Both the position numbers and the translations under genes were made by a program. The notes under the pieces were generated by a model. That model saw only the letters and a program-made list of their open reading frames with translations, was not told where the DNA came from and did no database searches. A stretch of DNA of 64,000 nt from NCBI GenBank assembly GCA_905182535.1, contig CAJJBZ010000004.1, positions 46,410-110,409 on the forward strand, written 5' to 3'. Of the stretch, positions 41,825 through 50,547 are shown in pieces. Every line of letters begins with the position of its first letter. The stretch's first letter is position 1. This DNA is from an uncultured Planktomarina sp. GTDB lineage: Bacteria; Pseudomonadota; Alphaproteobacteria; Rhodobacterales; Rhodobacteraceae.

Positions 41825-43869
41825 GTGGTAGAATTGTTATCGGCGTCGATGTGGGTGGCACTTTTACAGATGTCTTCGTTTATAATGAAGACACTGGGCA
41901 GGTTGAAACGACCAAGGTGCCTTCTACCCGTGGTGATCAGTCGAAAGGGTTTATCGAAGGCATTATGCGCAAAGTCGCCAATTTTGGAGATATCCGTACG
42001 GTGGTGCATGGTACTACTGTTGGCACCAACGCATTGCTGGAACGCAAAGGGGGGCGTACCGGTATTATTACCACTAAAGGGTTCCGTGATGTGCTGGAAA
42101 TGCGGCGTCGTGACCGGCCAGAGACATGGGGTTTGCGTGGAGAATTTAAGCCTGTTGTATCACGTCCTGACCGAGTTGAAGTGGCAGAACGAGTGCTATC
42201 TGAGAGAGACTTTGCATTTATAGTTGCTAAAGAGGTAAAAGCTCAGGCACGCACACTGGCTGAGGCTGGATGTGAAGCGGTTTGTGTCTTTTTTATCAAT
42301 GCCTATGCAAATTCAGAAAACGAACGCATTGCTGTTGAGGCGGTACGCAGCGTATGGCCAACTTCTTATGTCACAGCAGCCACTGAGATTTTGCCTGAAA
42401 TTCGTGAATTTGAGCGCCTGTCTACCGCCACTCTTAACGCCTATTTGCAGCCTGTAGTATCATCTTACCTCGATCGATTGGAGCAAGGTCTGGATGCAAA
42501 AGGATTCGTTGGAGAATTGCTGATCGTGCAGTCTAATGGCGGGGTCATGGGCGTGGATACGGCTAAGGATTTTCCGGTACGTACGGCTCTTTCGGGACCT
42601 GCGGCTGGCGTTATTGCAGGACAAGCCATTGCCGCTGCAGCTGGTTTTGACAATATTGTAACATGTGACATGGGTGGAACCTCATTTGATGTATCGCTGG
42701 TGGCCGACGGTGCGGCCGCACTTGCGCCTCAAACGGCAATTGATTTTGGCATGGTTGTGCGCACGCCGATGATTGAAATTACCACTATTGGTGCGGGCGG
42801 TGGTTCTATTGCCAGCGTCGATGCAAGTGGCCTGCTTACTGTTGGTCCCGAGTCTGCTGGCTCTGATCCTGGACCAGTTTGTTACGGTTTGGGCAACACT
42901 CGTCCAACCGTTACAGATGCAAATCTGATTTTGGGCCGCATCAATCCTGACCGTCCAATCGGCGGTAAACTTGACCGGCTGGATGTTGATGCTGCACGCG
43001 CTGCTATTAGATCTAATGTCTCGGATCTTTTGGGGCTGAGTGAAGAGGAAGCTGCTGAGGCTATTCTGCGCCTCGCCAACGCAAAGATGGCAGGTGCAAT
43101 CCGGCTTGTGTCAATTGAAAAGGGATATGATCCCTCAAAATTTGCCGCAATGCCCTTTGGCGGCGGTGGTGCTTTGCATACAGGCGCTTTAATCAAAGAT
43201 GTTGGCCTAGGTTCAGCCCTTGTGCCACGCTTCCCTGGTGTGACGTCTGCCCTGGGCTGTGTGGTAGCTGATACGCGCCACGATCGGGTGCAGACTGTGA
43301 ATAGACTGTTGTCGGATATTGATGCGGCAGTGCTAAGTCATAATCTTCAAGCGGTAGCAAATGTTACACAGCAGGTGGTCACATCCTCAGGAACCACATT
43401 TGAACGTATTGATCGGCTATTCGAATTTGACATGCTTTATTTAGGCCAAACCCACACCGTTGCGGTCGGTGTTGATCTTAGCGAAGACCTGACCATTGAT
43501 TCAATCCAAGCGGCCTTTGATAGCGCCTATAAAGCAACCTATGGGCGTCTTTTGGATGGTATACCTGTTCGGGTAATGAACTACCGTGTGACCGTCATCG
43601 GCCGCCGGCCCGTTTTTGATATGAGTGTGTTTGCACCGGTGCAGGGAAAACCTTCACAGGAGTGTTGTACGGGCACCCGCACAGTTTGGGCGGATGGGGC
43701 GTTTCACGAGGCTACACTTTACGATCGTCTTAGTCTCGCAGTTGGCGAACAGATAGTAGGGCCCGCTATCCTTGAGCAGCCAGATACGACTATCTTTGTT
43801 GATCCAGGCCTTGCCGCGACTGTTGACGCATTCGGAAATCTTGTTATCCGCTTGGAGGAACGATCATGA
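41821..43869 (+). CDS. hyuA: Hydantoinase A/oxoprolinase family protein
   Basis: 682-residue ATPase subunit of the actin-like fold: IGVDVGGTFTDVFVYNEDTG at the start, TVGTNALLERKGGRTGIITT, ALSGPAAGVIAGQAIAAAAG, TCDMGGTSFDVSLVADG and PMIEITTIGAGGGSIASVD are all canonical. It activates the ring carbonyl with ATP while HyuB completes hydrolysis. The gene order here is B then A, with a 4-base overlap, and A overlaps the following isochorismatase-fold gene by 4 bases. The best-known substrates are N-methylhydantoin and 5-oxoproline, but the neighbouring genes point to another cyclic amide. Confidence 0.9.
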   Translation: MSGRIVIGVDVGGTFTDVFVYNEDTGQVETTKVPSTRGDQSKGFIEGIMRKVANFGDIRTVVHGTTVGTNALLERKGGRTGIITTKGFRDVLEMRRRDRPETWGLRGEFKPVVSRPDRVEVAERVLSERDFAFIVAKEVKAQARTLAEAGCEAVCVFFINAYANSENERIAVEAVRSVWPTSYVTAATEILPEIREFERLSTATLNAYLQPVVSSYLDRLEQGLDAKGFVGELLIVQSNGGVMGVDTAKDFPVRTALSGPAAGVIAGQAIAAAAGFDNIVTCDMGGTSFDVSLVADGAAALAPQTAIDFGMVVRTPMIEITTIGAGGGSIASVDASGLLTVGPESAGSDPGPVCYGLGNTRPTVTDANLILGRINPDRPIGGKLDRLDVDAARAAIRSNVSDLLGLSEEEAAEAILRLANAKMAGAIRLVSIEKGYDPSKFAAMPFGGGGALHTGALIKDVGLGSALVPRFPGVTSALGCVVADTRHDRVQTVNRLLSDIDAAVLSHNLQAVANVTQQVVTSSGTTFERIDRLFEFDMLYLGQTHTVAVGVDLSEDLTIDSIQAAFDSAYKATYGRLLDGIPVRVMNYRVTVIGRRPVFDMSVFAPVQGKPSQECCTGTRTVWADGAFHEATLYDRLSLAVGEQIVGPAILEQPDTTIFVDPGLAATVDAFGNLVIRLEERS

Positions 43870-44484
43870 ACATAGACGTAAAGCTAATACCGGCTCGTAC
43901 TGGTCTTTTGATAGTCGATTTGCAAAATGACTTCCTACACCCAAAAGGGGCTTATGCGCGTGGTGGTCAGATTTCAGGCGCAATTGCAGCACTCCCAGCC
44001 AAGGTGCTCACTGTGGCCAATGCTTTGCGCGAAAAAAGGTGGATGGGTTATTTCTACCCAGTTCACGTTGGTACCCGGTAAAGCAGGTGAGCCTTTTATT
44101 GCGCCACACCTGAAATCAATTCGACCATTTTTAGGAAAAGGTGATTTCCAACCGGGCTCTTGGGGGCATTCGTTGGTTGATCAACTGCAGCCTGCTGATC
44201 TGACTATAGAAAAGGTGGCATACTCTGCATTCTACCAAACTCGGATGGAATTTAGCCTGCGCAAAGCAGGTATAGACACGCTTTTAGTGTGTGGAATTGT
44301 CACAAATGGTGGTGTTGCCTCTACTGTGCGGAGCGCACATGTCCGTGACTTCGATACGACTGTTTTGTCTGATGGGTGTGCGGCTTTTTCAGAAACAACT
44401 CACAACAGTGCGGTCGCTGATCTGTCAACCGTTGGCAAAGTGATGACCTGTGCGCAGGCCCAAGCTATGATTGAGGCCGCCTAA
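43866..44484 (+). CDS. Isochorismatase-family protein with Gly for catalytic Cys (frameshifted)
   Basis: Third isochorismatase-fold protein of the island, 205 residues after correction. The N-terminal part has the Asp in TGLLIVDLQNDFLHP. The frame breaks in an A6 run at 44032-44037: with five A the frame reads ALREKGGWVISTQFTLVPGK and goes on intact to the C-terminus. The active-site loop is CGIVTNGGVASTVRSAH. Compared with GVSTNMCVETT in the 16234 protein, Gly stands where the nucleophile Cys is expected, as in true isochorismatases (EntB, PhzD). It may thus not be an amidase. It overlaps HyuA by 4 bases and the flavoprotein by one. Confidence 0.78.
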
Positions 44485-45878
44485 TGCCAGAAGTTAGCGT
44501 AGAAACTCCAATACCAGATTTTACGGCAGATGTGGTGATCATTGGTGCAGGGGCCGCTGGCCTAACTGCAGCGCTAGCGGCCGCTGAAAATGGCTCAGAG
44601 GTTGTCGTACTAGAGCGAGATGCATCGCCGTCTGGTTCAACTTCTATGTCTTCGGGCTTCGTACCCGCACCGGGCACGCGTTTTCAACATGCAATAGGTG
44701 TTACTGACGATACTGCAGAACTTTTTTTTAGTGATTTAAAGGCTAAAACCTATGGGCAATTGGATGAACGATTGGCCCGGCTGGCAGCAGAAAATATTGC
44801 GCCAGCAATGGAATGGCTGGCCGATAGATGTGGAGTAGAGTGGCACGTACTTGATGATTTCCTATACCCTGGCCATGCGCGTCATCGAATGCATGCAGTG
44901 CCTGAAAAAACTGGAGCAGCTTTGGAGGCGCGGCTTTTGGCTGCTACTGCTGAAGCGGGTATCTCCATAGTTACAGAGGCGCTCGCTGAAACGCTTTTCT
45001 TTGATAAAGCAGGCAAAGCCGTGGCCGTTGGGCTAAAGCGACCAGGTGATACAACGGAGGTAATCGGATGCGGAAACCTTATCCTTGCTTGTAACGGTTA
45101 TGGGGGCAACCAGCAGTTGGTGGCAGAACATATTCCGCAGATAGCGGGGGGCCAATACTACGGGCATGCAGGTAATACTGGTCATGCTTTAAACTGGGGA
45201 GAAGCACTTGGCGCAGAAATAAAACATCTCTCTGGTTATCAAGGGCACGGATCGCTGGCACATCCCCATGGCATCCTGATTTCATGGGCACTGATGATGC
45301 AAGGTGCCGTTCAATTGAACAGCGAAGGCCGCCGGTTTTCTAATGAGATGGGGGGCTATTCTGAACAGGCGGTCAAAGTTCTAAACCAGCCAGATGGTAT
45401 TGCTTGGAATATTTATGATGCACAACGACACAATTTTTTGGTTAATGGTTTTCCTGATTACTGTGAGGCTGTTGGTGCTGGTGCGATCCATTGTGGTGCA
45501 GATGCCGCTGAATTGGCGAAGGTGACGTGCCTGCCAGAATTGATGTTAGCAAGCACGCTGGCTGAGGTGCAGGCACTGGCTAGTGGCGTAGGTTCAGATG
45601 TGTTGGGTCGAGATTTTTCAGGGGTCACACCACTGAAAGCACCGTATTATGCCGTGAAAGTTACGGGTGCGTTATTTCATACACAAGGCGGCCTTGTGAT
45701 CGACAATACTGCTCGCGTCCGTCGTGCTGACGGGGGTACATTTATGAACCTCTATGCCTCTGGCGGTGCGGCCTGCGGAGTGTCGGGGCCAGCAGTCGAA
45801 GGATATCTTTCTGGTAATGGTTTATTGACGGCCATTGCCTTTGGTTACCTTGCGGGTCGCAACGCAAGTATGGTCTGA
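44484..45878 (+). CDS. FAD-dependent fumarate reductase-like flavoprotein (2)
   Basis: 464-residue FrdA/urocanate reductase-type flavoprotein, intact paralogue of that at 20680. VVIIGAGAAGLTAALAAAEN binds FAD; STSMSSGFVPAPGTRFQHAI, YPGHARHRMHAVPEKTGAAL (the His/Arg region of the active site) and ALFHTQGGLVIDNTARVRRA follow, ending with LYASGGAACGVSGPAVEGYL. No haem-binding motifs. It is the last gene of the operon that starts at 36707; its start shares a base with the previous stop. It probably reduces or forms a double bond conjugated to a carboxylate in the pathway. Acceptor unknown. Confidence 0.83.
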   Translation: MPEVSVETPIPDFTADVVIIGAGAAGLTAALAAAENGSEVVVLERDASPSGSTSMSSGFVPAPGTRFQHAIGVTDDTAELFFSDLKAKTYGQLDERLARLAAENIAPAMEWLADRCGVEWHVLDDFLYPGHARHRMHAVPEKTGAALEARLLAATAEAGISIVTEALAETLFFDKAGKAVAVGLKRPGDTTEVIGCGNLILACNGYGGNQQLVAEHIPQIAGGQYYGHAGNTGHALNWGEALGAEIKHLSGYQGHGSLAHPHGILISWALMMQGAVQLNSEGRRFSNEMGGYSEQAVKVLNQPDGIAWNIYDAQRHNFLVNGFPDYCEAVGAGAIHCGADAAELAKVTCLPELMLASTLAEVQALASGVGSDVLGRDFSGVTPLKAPYYAVKVTGALFHTQGGLVIDNTARVRRADGGTFMNLYASGGAACGVSGPAVEGYLSGNGLLTAIAFGYLAGRNASMV

Positions 45879-46261
45879 ACTCAGCTGTTGTAGGGTGCAG
45901 AGTTGCTTAACGGTTCGATTAATTACTACGATAATTTGTTGAATTGCTATAATCCTTAGACATGCCCATTATGTGCTGTGCTATTTACATAAAGTGAGTT
46001 GGATTCTCTTGACCATAAGTTCCACAGCGACCGGCCGGATACCAGCTATAGCTGAGCACTTTTGATTAAGGTTGGTTGGCGTGCAAAGCATTAAGTTGGA
46101 CCATTTTGGGTCATATTACTGTAACTGGCAATGACTGCTTTGTAGTTTCGCCGGATAAATATATTTTATCTGAAACTGAATAAAGTTTAGTTTACCCTCT
46201 CGAATTTTTGTAATTATTAGATATAGTAAGGTTTATCCATATGAACTAAGTAAGGGAGCCC
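45879..46261. other. Intergenic region between the island and the carbonic anhydrase
   Basis: About 380 bases with no open frame of note and no recognised gene remnant on either strand. The 3' half is A/T-rich (46140-46250) and probably holds the carbonic anhydrase promoter; AAGGGAG at 46252-46258 is its ribosome binding site. No clear terminator hairpin follows the flavoprotein stop. It marks the right edge of the catabolic island. Confidence 0.5.
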
Positions 46262-46914
46262 ATGGATTCTGTGAAACCTCTGCCGACCTATTTGGTGCAA
46301 CGCTACCATGGTTGGAAAGCTACCACGTTTGAAGGACAATCACTCGTGGTATCGTCGATTGGCCAGTGAAGGCCAAAGGCCACGTGCTATGGTGATTTCA
46401 TGCTGTGACAGCCGGGTTCATGTGACTGCCATTTTTGGGGCCGAGCAGGGTGAATTTTTCATTCACCGCAATATTGCCAATTTGGTGCCTGCCTACCTGC
46501 CTGATGGAGAGCCGCACGGGACCTCTGCTGCCGTAGAATACGCGGTCAGTGCACTAAATGTTTCACATATTATTGTTCTTGGTCATTCTAGTTGTGGTGG
46601 GGTGAAGGGCTGCCATGATATGTGTACGGGTCTTGCGCCAGAACTAGAAAAGAGTAGTAGCTTTGTTGGCCGTTGGATGGATATATTACGTCCAGGGTTT
46701 GAAAAGGTGAAACATATGCCTGATGAAGCGGAGCGGGTGGCACGGTTAGAAAGGGAGGCGGTTATGGTTTCAATTGAGAACCTGATGACCTTTCCTTTTG
46801 TGAAGAGTGCCCTCGATAAGAAATGAGCTTACCCTCCATGGGCTTTGGACCGATATTGCCGAAGGCACTTTAGAGCAATTCGACGCGACCTCTCAAGACT
46901 TTGTCCGCATTTAG
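46262..46914 (+). CDS. Beta-class carbonic anhydrase (two frameshifts)
   Basis: Zinc enzyme interconverting CO2 and bicarbonate. The start at 46262 (VKPLPTYLVQRYHGWKATTF) has AAGGGAG just upstream. The frame breaks near 46332 and continues one base later as KDNHSWYRRLASEGQRPRAM. Zinc ligands are in VISCCDSRVH and LGHSSCGGVKGCHD. A second break lies in the AAA at 46821-46823: without one A the end reads KSALDKNELTLHGLWTDIAE and runs to the stop at 46912. Removing one base at each site restores exactly 216 residues, the usual length in Rhodobacteraceae. Both are best explained as sequence errors. Confidence 0.9.
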
Positions 46915-46924
46915 CCTGTCCAAC

Positions 46925-46954
46925 AAAAAAGGCTCCGCATGATAGCGAAGCCTT
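46925..46954 (-). terminator. Rho-independent terminator of asd
   Basis: On the minus strand, 20 bases past the asd stop: a ten-base-pair stem with one mismatch (AAGGCTTCGC against GCGGAGCCTT) around the loop TATCAT, followed by a run of six T. The carbonic anhydrase gene ends 10 bases to the left on the other strand, so the hairpin also separates the two convergent genes. Confidence 0.8.
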
Positions 46955-46974
46955 AGATGAATTAGGTGTGTGGC

Positions 46975-47997
46975 TTAGCCTTTTTTCAGAACTTTATTGC
47001 CTAAGACTTCGGCAATTTGGACTGCATTCAAAGCAGCACCTTTACGGAGGTTGTCAGAAACGCACCATAGGTTGATGCCATTTTCCACCGTCACGTCCTG
47101 CCGAATTCGGCTGATGAAGGTGGCATAATCACCTACGCATTCAACAGGGCTGACATAACCTCCATCTTCGCGCTTATCGATAACCATAAGGCCGGGAGAT
47201 TCGCGCAGGATTGAACGAGCTTCATCTTCGTCTAAAAAATCTTCAAATTCGATATTAATAGCTTCAGAGTGACCTACAAAAACAGGAACCCGCACGCAGG
47301 TTGCCGTAATTTTGATAGTAGGGTCCAGGATTTTCTTTGTCTCTGCCACCATTTTCCATTCTTCTTTTGTATCGCCACTGTCGAGGAACACGTCGATATG
47401 CGGAATGACATTGAATGCGATTTGCTTGGTGAACTTGCGCGGTGGCTTGTTGTCTACTGGGTTATAGATGGATTTAGTTTGGTCCCAAAGCTCATCAATA
47501 CCCTCTTTGCCGGCCCCAGATACAGATTGATAGGTGCTGACCACAACACGCTTAATTTTGGCGCGGTCATGCAAAGGCTTTAAGGCAACAACCATCTGCG
47601 CAGTCGAGCAGTTTGGATTAGCAATAATATTTTTCTTACTATAACCATGGATCGCATCGGCGTTCACTTCTGGCACAATTAGTGGTACGTCAGGGTCGTA
47701 ACGATACAGGCTAGAATTATCGATCACCACACAGCCTGCAGCAGCAGACTTTGGTGCATATTCTTTTGTAGCGTCTGAGCCCACTGCAAAAAGTGCCATG
47801 TCCCAACCAGTGAAATCAAAAGTGGCCAGGTCGGTCGTCTTCAAAGTTCTATCGCCAAAGCTTACTTCGGTGCCAATAGATTTTCGGCTAGCAAGAACGG
47901 CAATTTCAGAAATTGGAAATTCACGTTCATCCAGAATATTCAGCATTTCGCGGCCCACATTCCCAGTGGCTCCTACGATGACAACTTTATAAGACAT
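46975..47997 (-). CDS. asd: Aspartate-semialdehyde dehydrogenase
   Basis: NADP-dependent enzyme making aspartate semialdehyde from aspartyl phosphate, the branch point to lysine/diaminopimelate, threonine and methionine. The 340-residue protein begins MSYKVVIVGATGNVGREMLN, with the catalytic Cys130 in NIIANPNCSTAQMVVAL and the substrate motif in STYQSVSGAGKEGIDELW. The ATG at 47997 follows AAGGAAGAGAG; an in-frame extension to 48048 is not supported. Followed by a clear terminator. asd near leuCDB and a carbonic anhydrase is a known Rhodobacteraceae arrangement. Confidence 0.96.
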   Translation of the reverse strand: MSYKVVIVGATGNVGREMLNILDEREFPISEIAVLASRKSIGTEVSFGDRTLKTTDLATFDFTGWDMALFAVGSDATKEYAPKSAAAGCVVIDNSSLYRYDPDVPLIVPEVNADAIHGYSKKNIIANPNCSTAQMVVALKPLHDRAKIKRVVVSTYQSVSGAGKEGIDELWDQTKSIYNPVDNKPPRKFTKQIAFNVIPHIDVFLDSGDTKEEWKMVAETKKILDPTIKITATCVRVPVFVGHSEAINIEFEDFLDEDEARSILRESPGLMVIDKREDGGYVSPVECVGDYATFISRIRQDVTVENGINLWCVSDNLRKGAALNAVQIAEVLGNKVLKKG

Positions 47998-48060
47998 ACT
48001 CTCTTCCTTTTTTCGACCAGGGACCCGTCTAGCGCGGTGTTCGATCAATGGGAAGGGGGC

Positions 48061-49239
48061 CTAGTCGGTTCGGTCCTGTGAAAACAGATAAATTGTCAAA
48101 CCTAACAACATTGTCACACAAAACAGCAACACAACTGCGTTATATGAGACAATCGGCGCGTGGTTCTCTGCTATCTTGACGTCAAAAACACGCGCGGTGA
48201 CATTTTGCATGATGCCAACGCCCCCGATTCCAAAGAGATTGATCAAAGTCACGCCGCGCCCCATCAAATGTTCGGGGAAAAAGCTGCGGCCATGGGCTAC
48301 TAAAATTGGATACGACGCGCCAAAGAAACCGATACCAGCCATGATGCCAGCCGCGGTCCAAAAGCTGTTGCCACCGAAGAAGTAGAGTGAAACACATAAC
48401 GTTGCACCACTTAAATTACCAAAGAAAATTACCCATTTCCGAGTTCTAAATAGCCGATCAAGTGGTCCGTAGAAGAAATTCCCAGCAATCATAGCCAGTG
48501 CCATTACAGTAGTTACCGTACCAATTTGTGCAATGTTGGATCCAAACACATCCGTGAAATAGGGCCCAATCCATAGGCCACGCAGTCCTGCGGCAGGTGC
48601 GTAATTGACCAGCACCATAGGCAAGATAAACCACATTGCGCGTATCCGAAGTAAATCCAAAACACTACCTTTTTGTGCGGTGATTACCTTGGGCGGATCC
48701 TTGACTATCAGATAGCACAAACCGGCTATAACCAAGGTAATCATGGCAATCATCATAATTGAAAAACGCCAGCCAAACAGCTCTACCAAAAGGGTCAAAG
48801 GAAAGGCTGCTCCAATATTTCCAAGTGACCCAATCCCTAAAATAGAGGCTGCCATTGTTGAAAAAGCTGCTGCTGAAAAACTGCGTGCCACCACGTAATA
48901 GGAGGCCATAAGCACTGGTGAACAGCCAATTCCTATCAATGTCATTGCAAGTGAGATATGCCACGGTACTGTTGCTAAGGCAAAAACTATGGCGCCACCA
49001 CCGGCACCGAGAGCCAATAAAACAGCATTAGTGCGTTTTGGTCCTAAGGTATCTAAAGCCCAGCCAACTGGGATTTGCATCAGCGCAAAGGCTAAAAACC
49101 AGTAGCCAGAGGCTGCAGACAGCTGCGCCGCCGTAGTACCAATTTCTGCCTGCAACGGTGCGGCAAATACTGCTAAAAACGCCCTATAAAACTGGGATAG
49201 CATGTAGGCCATAGTCAGGATTATTAAAGTTGCGCGCAA
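48061..49239 (-). CDS. Major facilitator superfamily transporter
   Basis: 392-residue protein with twelve predicted membrane segments. The first loop pattern GYWFLAFALMQIPVGWALDTLGPKR is the MFS motif region (DxxGxR-like, here DTLGPKR). AASILGIGSLGNIGAAFPLT and GIGFFGASYPILVAHGRSFF lie in later helices, with a basic loop between the halves (YGPLDRLFRTRKW). No frame breaks. It lies 63 bases upstream of asd on the same strand and is divergent from the SDR gene. The substrate cannot be told from sequence. Confidence 0.88.
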   Translation of the reverse strand: MRATLIILTMAYMLSQFYRAFLAVFAAPLQAEIGTTAAQLSAASGYWFLAFALMQIPVGWALDTLGPKRTNAVLLALGAGGGAIVFALATVPWHISLAMTLIGIGCSPVLMASYYVVARSFSAAAFSTMAASILGIGSLGNIGAAFPLTLLVELFGWRFSIMMIAMITLVIAGLCYLIVKDPPKVITAQKGSVLDLLRIRAMWFILPMVLVNYAPAAGLRGLWIGPYFTDVFGSNIAQIGTVTTVMALAMIAGNFFYGPLDRLFRTRKWVIFFGNLSGATLCVSLYFFGGNSFWTAAGIMAGIGFFGASYPILVAHGRSFFPEHLMGRGVTLINLFGIGGVGIMQNVTARVFDVKIAENHAPIVSYNAVVLLFCVTMLLGLTIYLFSQDRTD

Positions 49240-49364
49240 AGGTGTCTCCGTTCTGAATTTGTGGTGTCATGGGTAGGCTTCGCGGTAAAGTCAGAAGTGC
49301 TAACTTGTGTCTCTGTCAACGTCGCGCTAGCCTGAATGCAACCAATTCGAAAGGCAGTGCGCAG

Positions 49365-50117
49365 ATGACATTTTCAGGAAAAACAGTTTTGATCACTGGT
49401 GCAAGTCGGGGTATTGGAGCAGCCACTGCCCAACATTTGGCCTCCCTTGGAGCCAATGTTGTCTTGACTGCCCGCAGCGGCGATGCTCTTGAGCAGATTG
49501 CCACTCAGATTGGGCCGCAGGCTAAAGCCATTGCTTGCGATGTGTCAGACTACGATCAAGTGAAATCGGCAGTTGATTTAGCATTCGCACATTTTGGCAG
49601 CTTAGATATTTTGGTAAATAATGCGGGACTGCTGGCCCCGGTGCACCGTTTGGCGGAGTTTGCACCAAAGGATTGGGATCAAATTATTGATGTTAATGTG
49701 AAGGGTGTTTTTTACATGATGCATGCCGCTCTACCGATTATGATTAAGCAGGGGGGGGGGACCATTATCAATATTTCTTCTGGGGCGGCCTATGGTGTGC
49801 TCGAGGGCTGGAGCCATTATTGCGCTTCCAAAGCCGCCGTATTACAATTAACCCGCTCCGGCCACGAAGAATATGGTACCCAAGGAATTTCATGCCTCGG
49901 CCTTAGCCCTGCTCAAAAAATTGGATTTCCTGTTTTAATTAAAGCTTCAGGAGTTAATCCTGTCAGCCAACTTGAAGTTGCAGATCACATCCCGGCCTCA
50001 GATGTAGCTCAGGCGGTCGCCTATCTCTGTGGGCCGGCTGGTATAAAATACTTGGGCGAAGATTTTCATCTCAAATCACCAGACTCGCGGGCTGCCATCG
50101 GCTTGCCCGTGCGGTAA
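49365..50117 (+). CDS. Short-chain dehydrogenase/reductase
   Basis: 250-residue NAD(P)-binding SDR. The glycine motif is TVLITGASRGIGAATAQHLA, the NNAG motif lies in LDILVNNAGLLAPVHRLAEF, and the active site is Ser in IINISSGAAYGVLEGW with Tyr and Lys in HYCASKAAVLQLTR. The Arg after TGAS and the absence of an acidic residue at the end of the second strand (VVLTARSGD) suggest NADPH preference. After SCLGLSPAQKIGFPVLIKAS the C-terminal half is less typical. The ATG at 49365 is the start before the glycine motif. Function unknown; divergent from the MFS gene. Confidence 0.87.
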   Translation: MTFSGKTVLITGASRGIGAATAQHLASLGANVVLTARSGDALEQIATQIGPQAKAIACDVSDYDQVKSAVDLAFAHFGSLDILVNNAGLLAPVHRLAEFAPKDWDQIIDVNVKGVFYMMHAALPIMIKQGGGTIINISSGAAYGVLEGWSHYCASKAAVLQLTRSGHEEYGTQGISCLGLSPAQKIGFPVLIKASGVNPVSQLEVADHIPASDVAQAVAYLCGPAGIKYLGEDFHLKSPDSRAAIGLPVR

Positions 50118-50269
50118 CTATTTTTGCGATGCTAACGATAGCTACACAGCTGTTTTTAATTCACCCCATTTCATTGCCACGTCGGGCACACGCTATGCAG
50201 GAGCATTGCGTGTGTAGCTATATTTCAAGTGATCATCTGCAACTTTAGCTCGATGGTATAGGGTTGCTC

Positions 50270-50490
50270 CTACCATAAAATCCCAAATGCCGCTTCGGTG
50301 GAGAATTTACGACTTGGAGTATCGAAATAAGTTAAAACTGCGGTTATCCGTGGGGTATCACCCCCAACTGATGTTACCCGATGTACCGTATTTGTGCCAC
50401 GAAAAAAATCAGATTACCCACTTTTTGTAGGCAGATAGTGGTCTTTAATTGGCCATCAAAAGCGCCACAACTTCATCATAATGTTAGCAC
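50270..50490 (-). pseudogene. Remnant of a 2OG-Fe(II) oxygenase (HalD/ArpA-like)
   Basis: The 430-base gap between the SDR gene and leuB holds no intact gene, but the minus strand has the C-terminal part of an iron/2-oxoglutarate oxygenase. YDEVVALLMAN, a stop and RPLSAYKK are followed after a shift by GNLIF. After a further shift in a T7 run comes FRGTNTVHRVTSVGGDTPRI, then TAVLTYFDTPSRKFSTEAAF and a stop at 50270. FRGxNxxHRV..G..PR is the distal-His and Arg region of this family. At least three lesions and loss of the N-terminal half show a true pseudogene. Confidence 0.6.
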
Positions 50491-50547
50491 ACTGTCAAAA
50501 AAAACGTCAGGCAGGCCCAGCATTTACATTTTTTATATGAAGTGGGC

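Noticed and set aside
11610..45878. Genomic island brought in by phage or transposon
   Set aside because: No integrase, transposase, tRNA target or flanking direct repeat was seen; the island call rests on gene content only.
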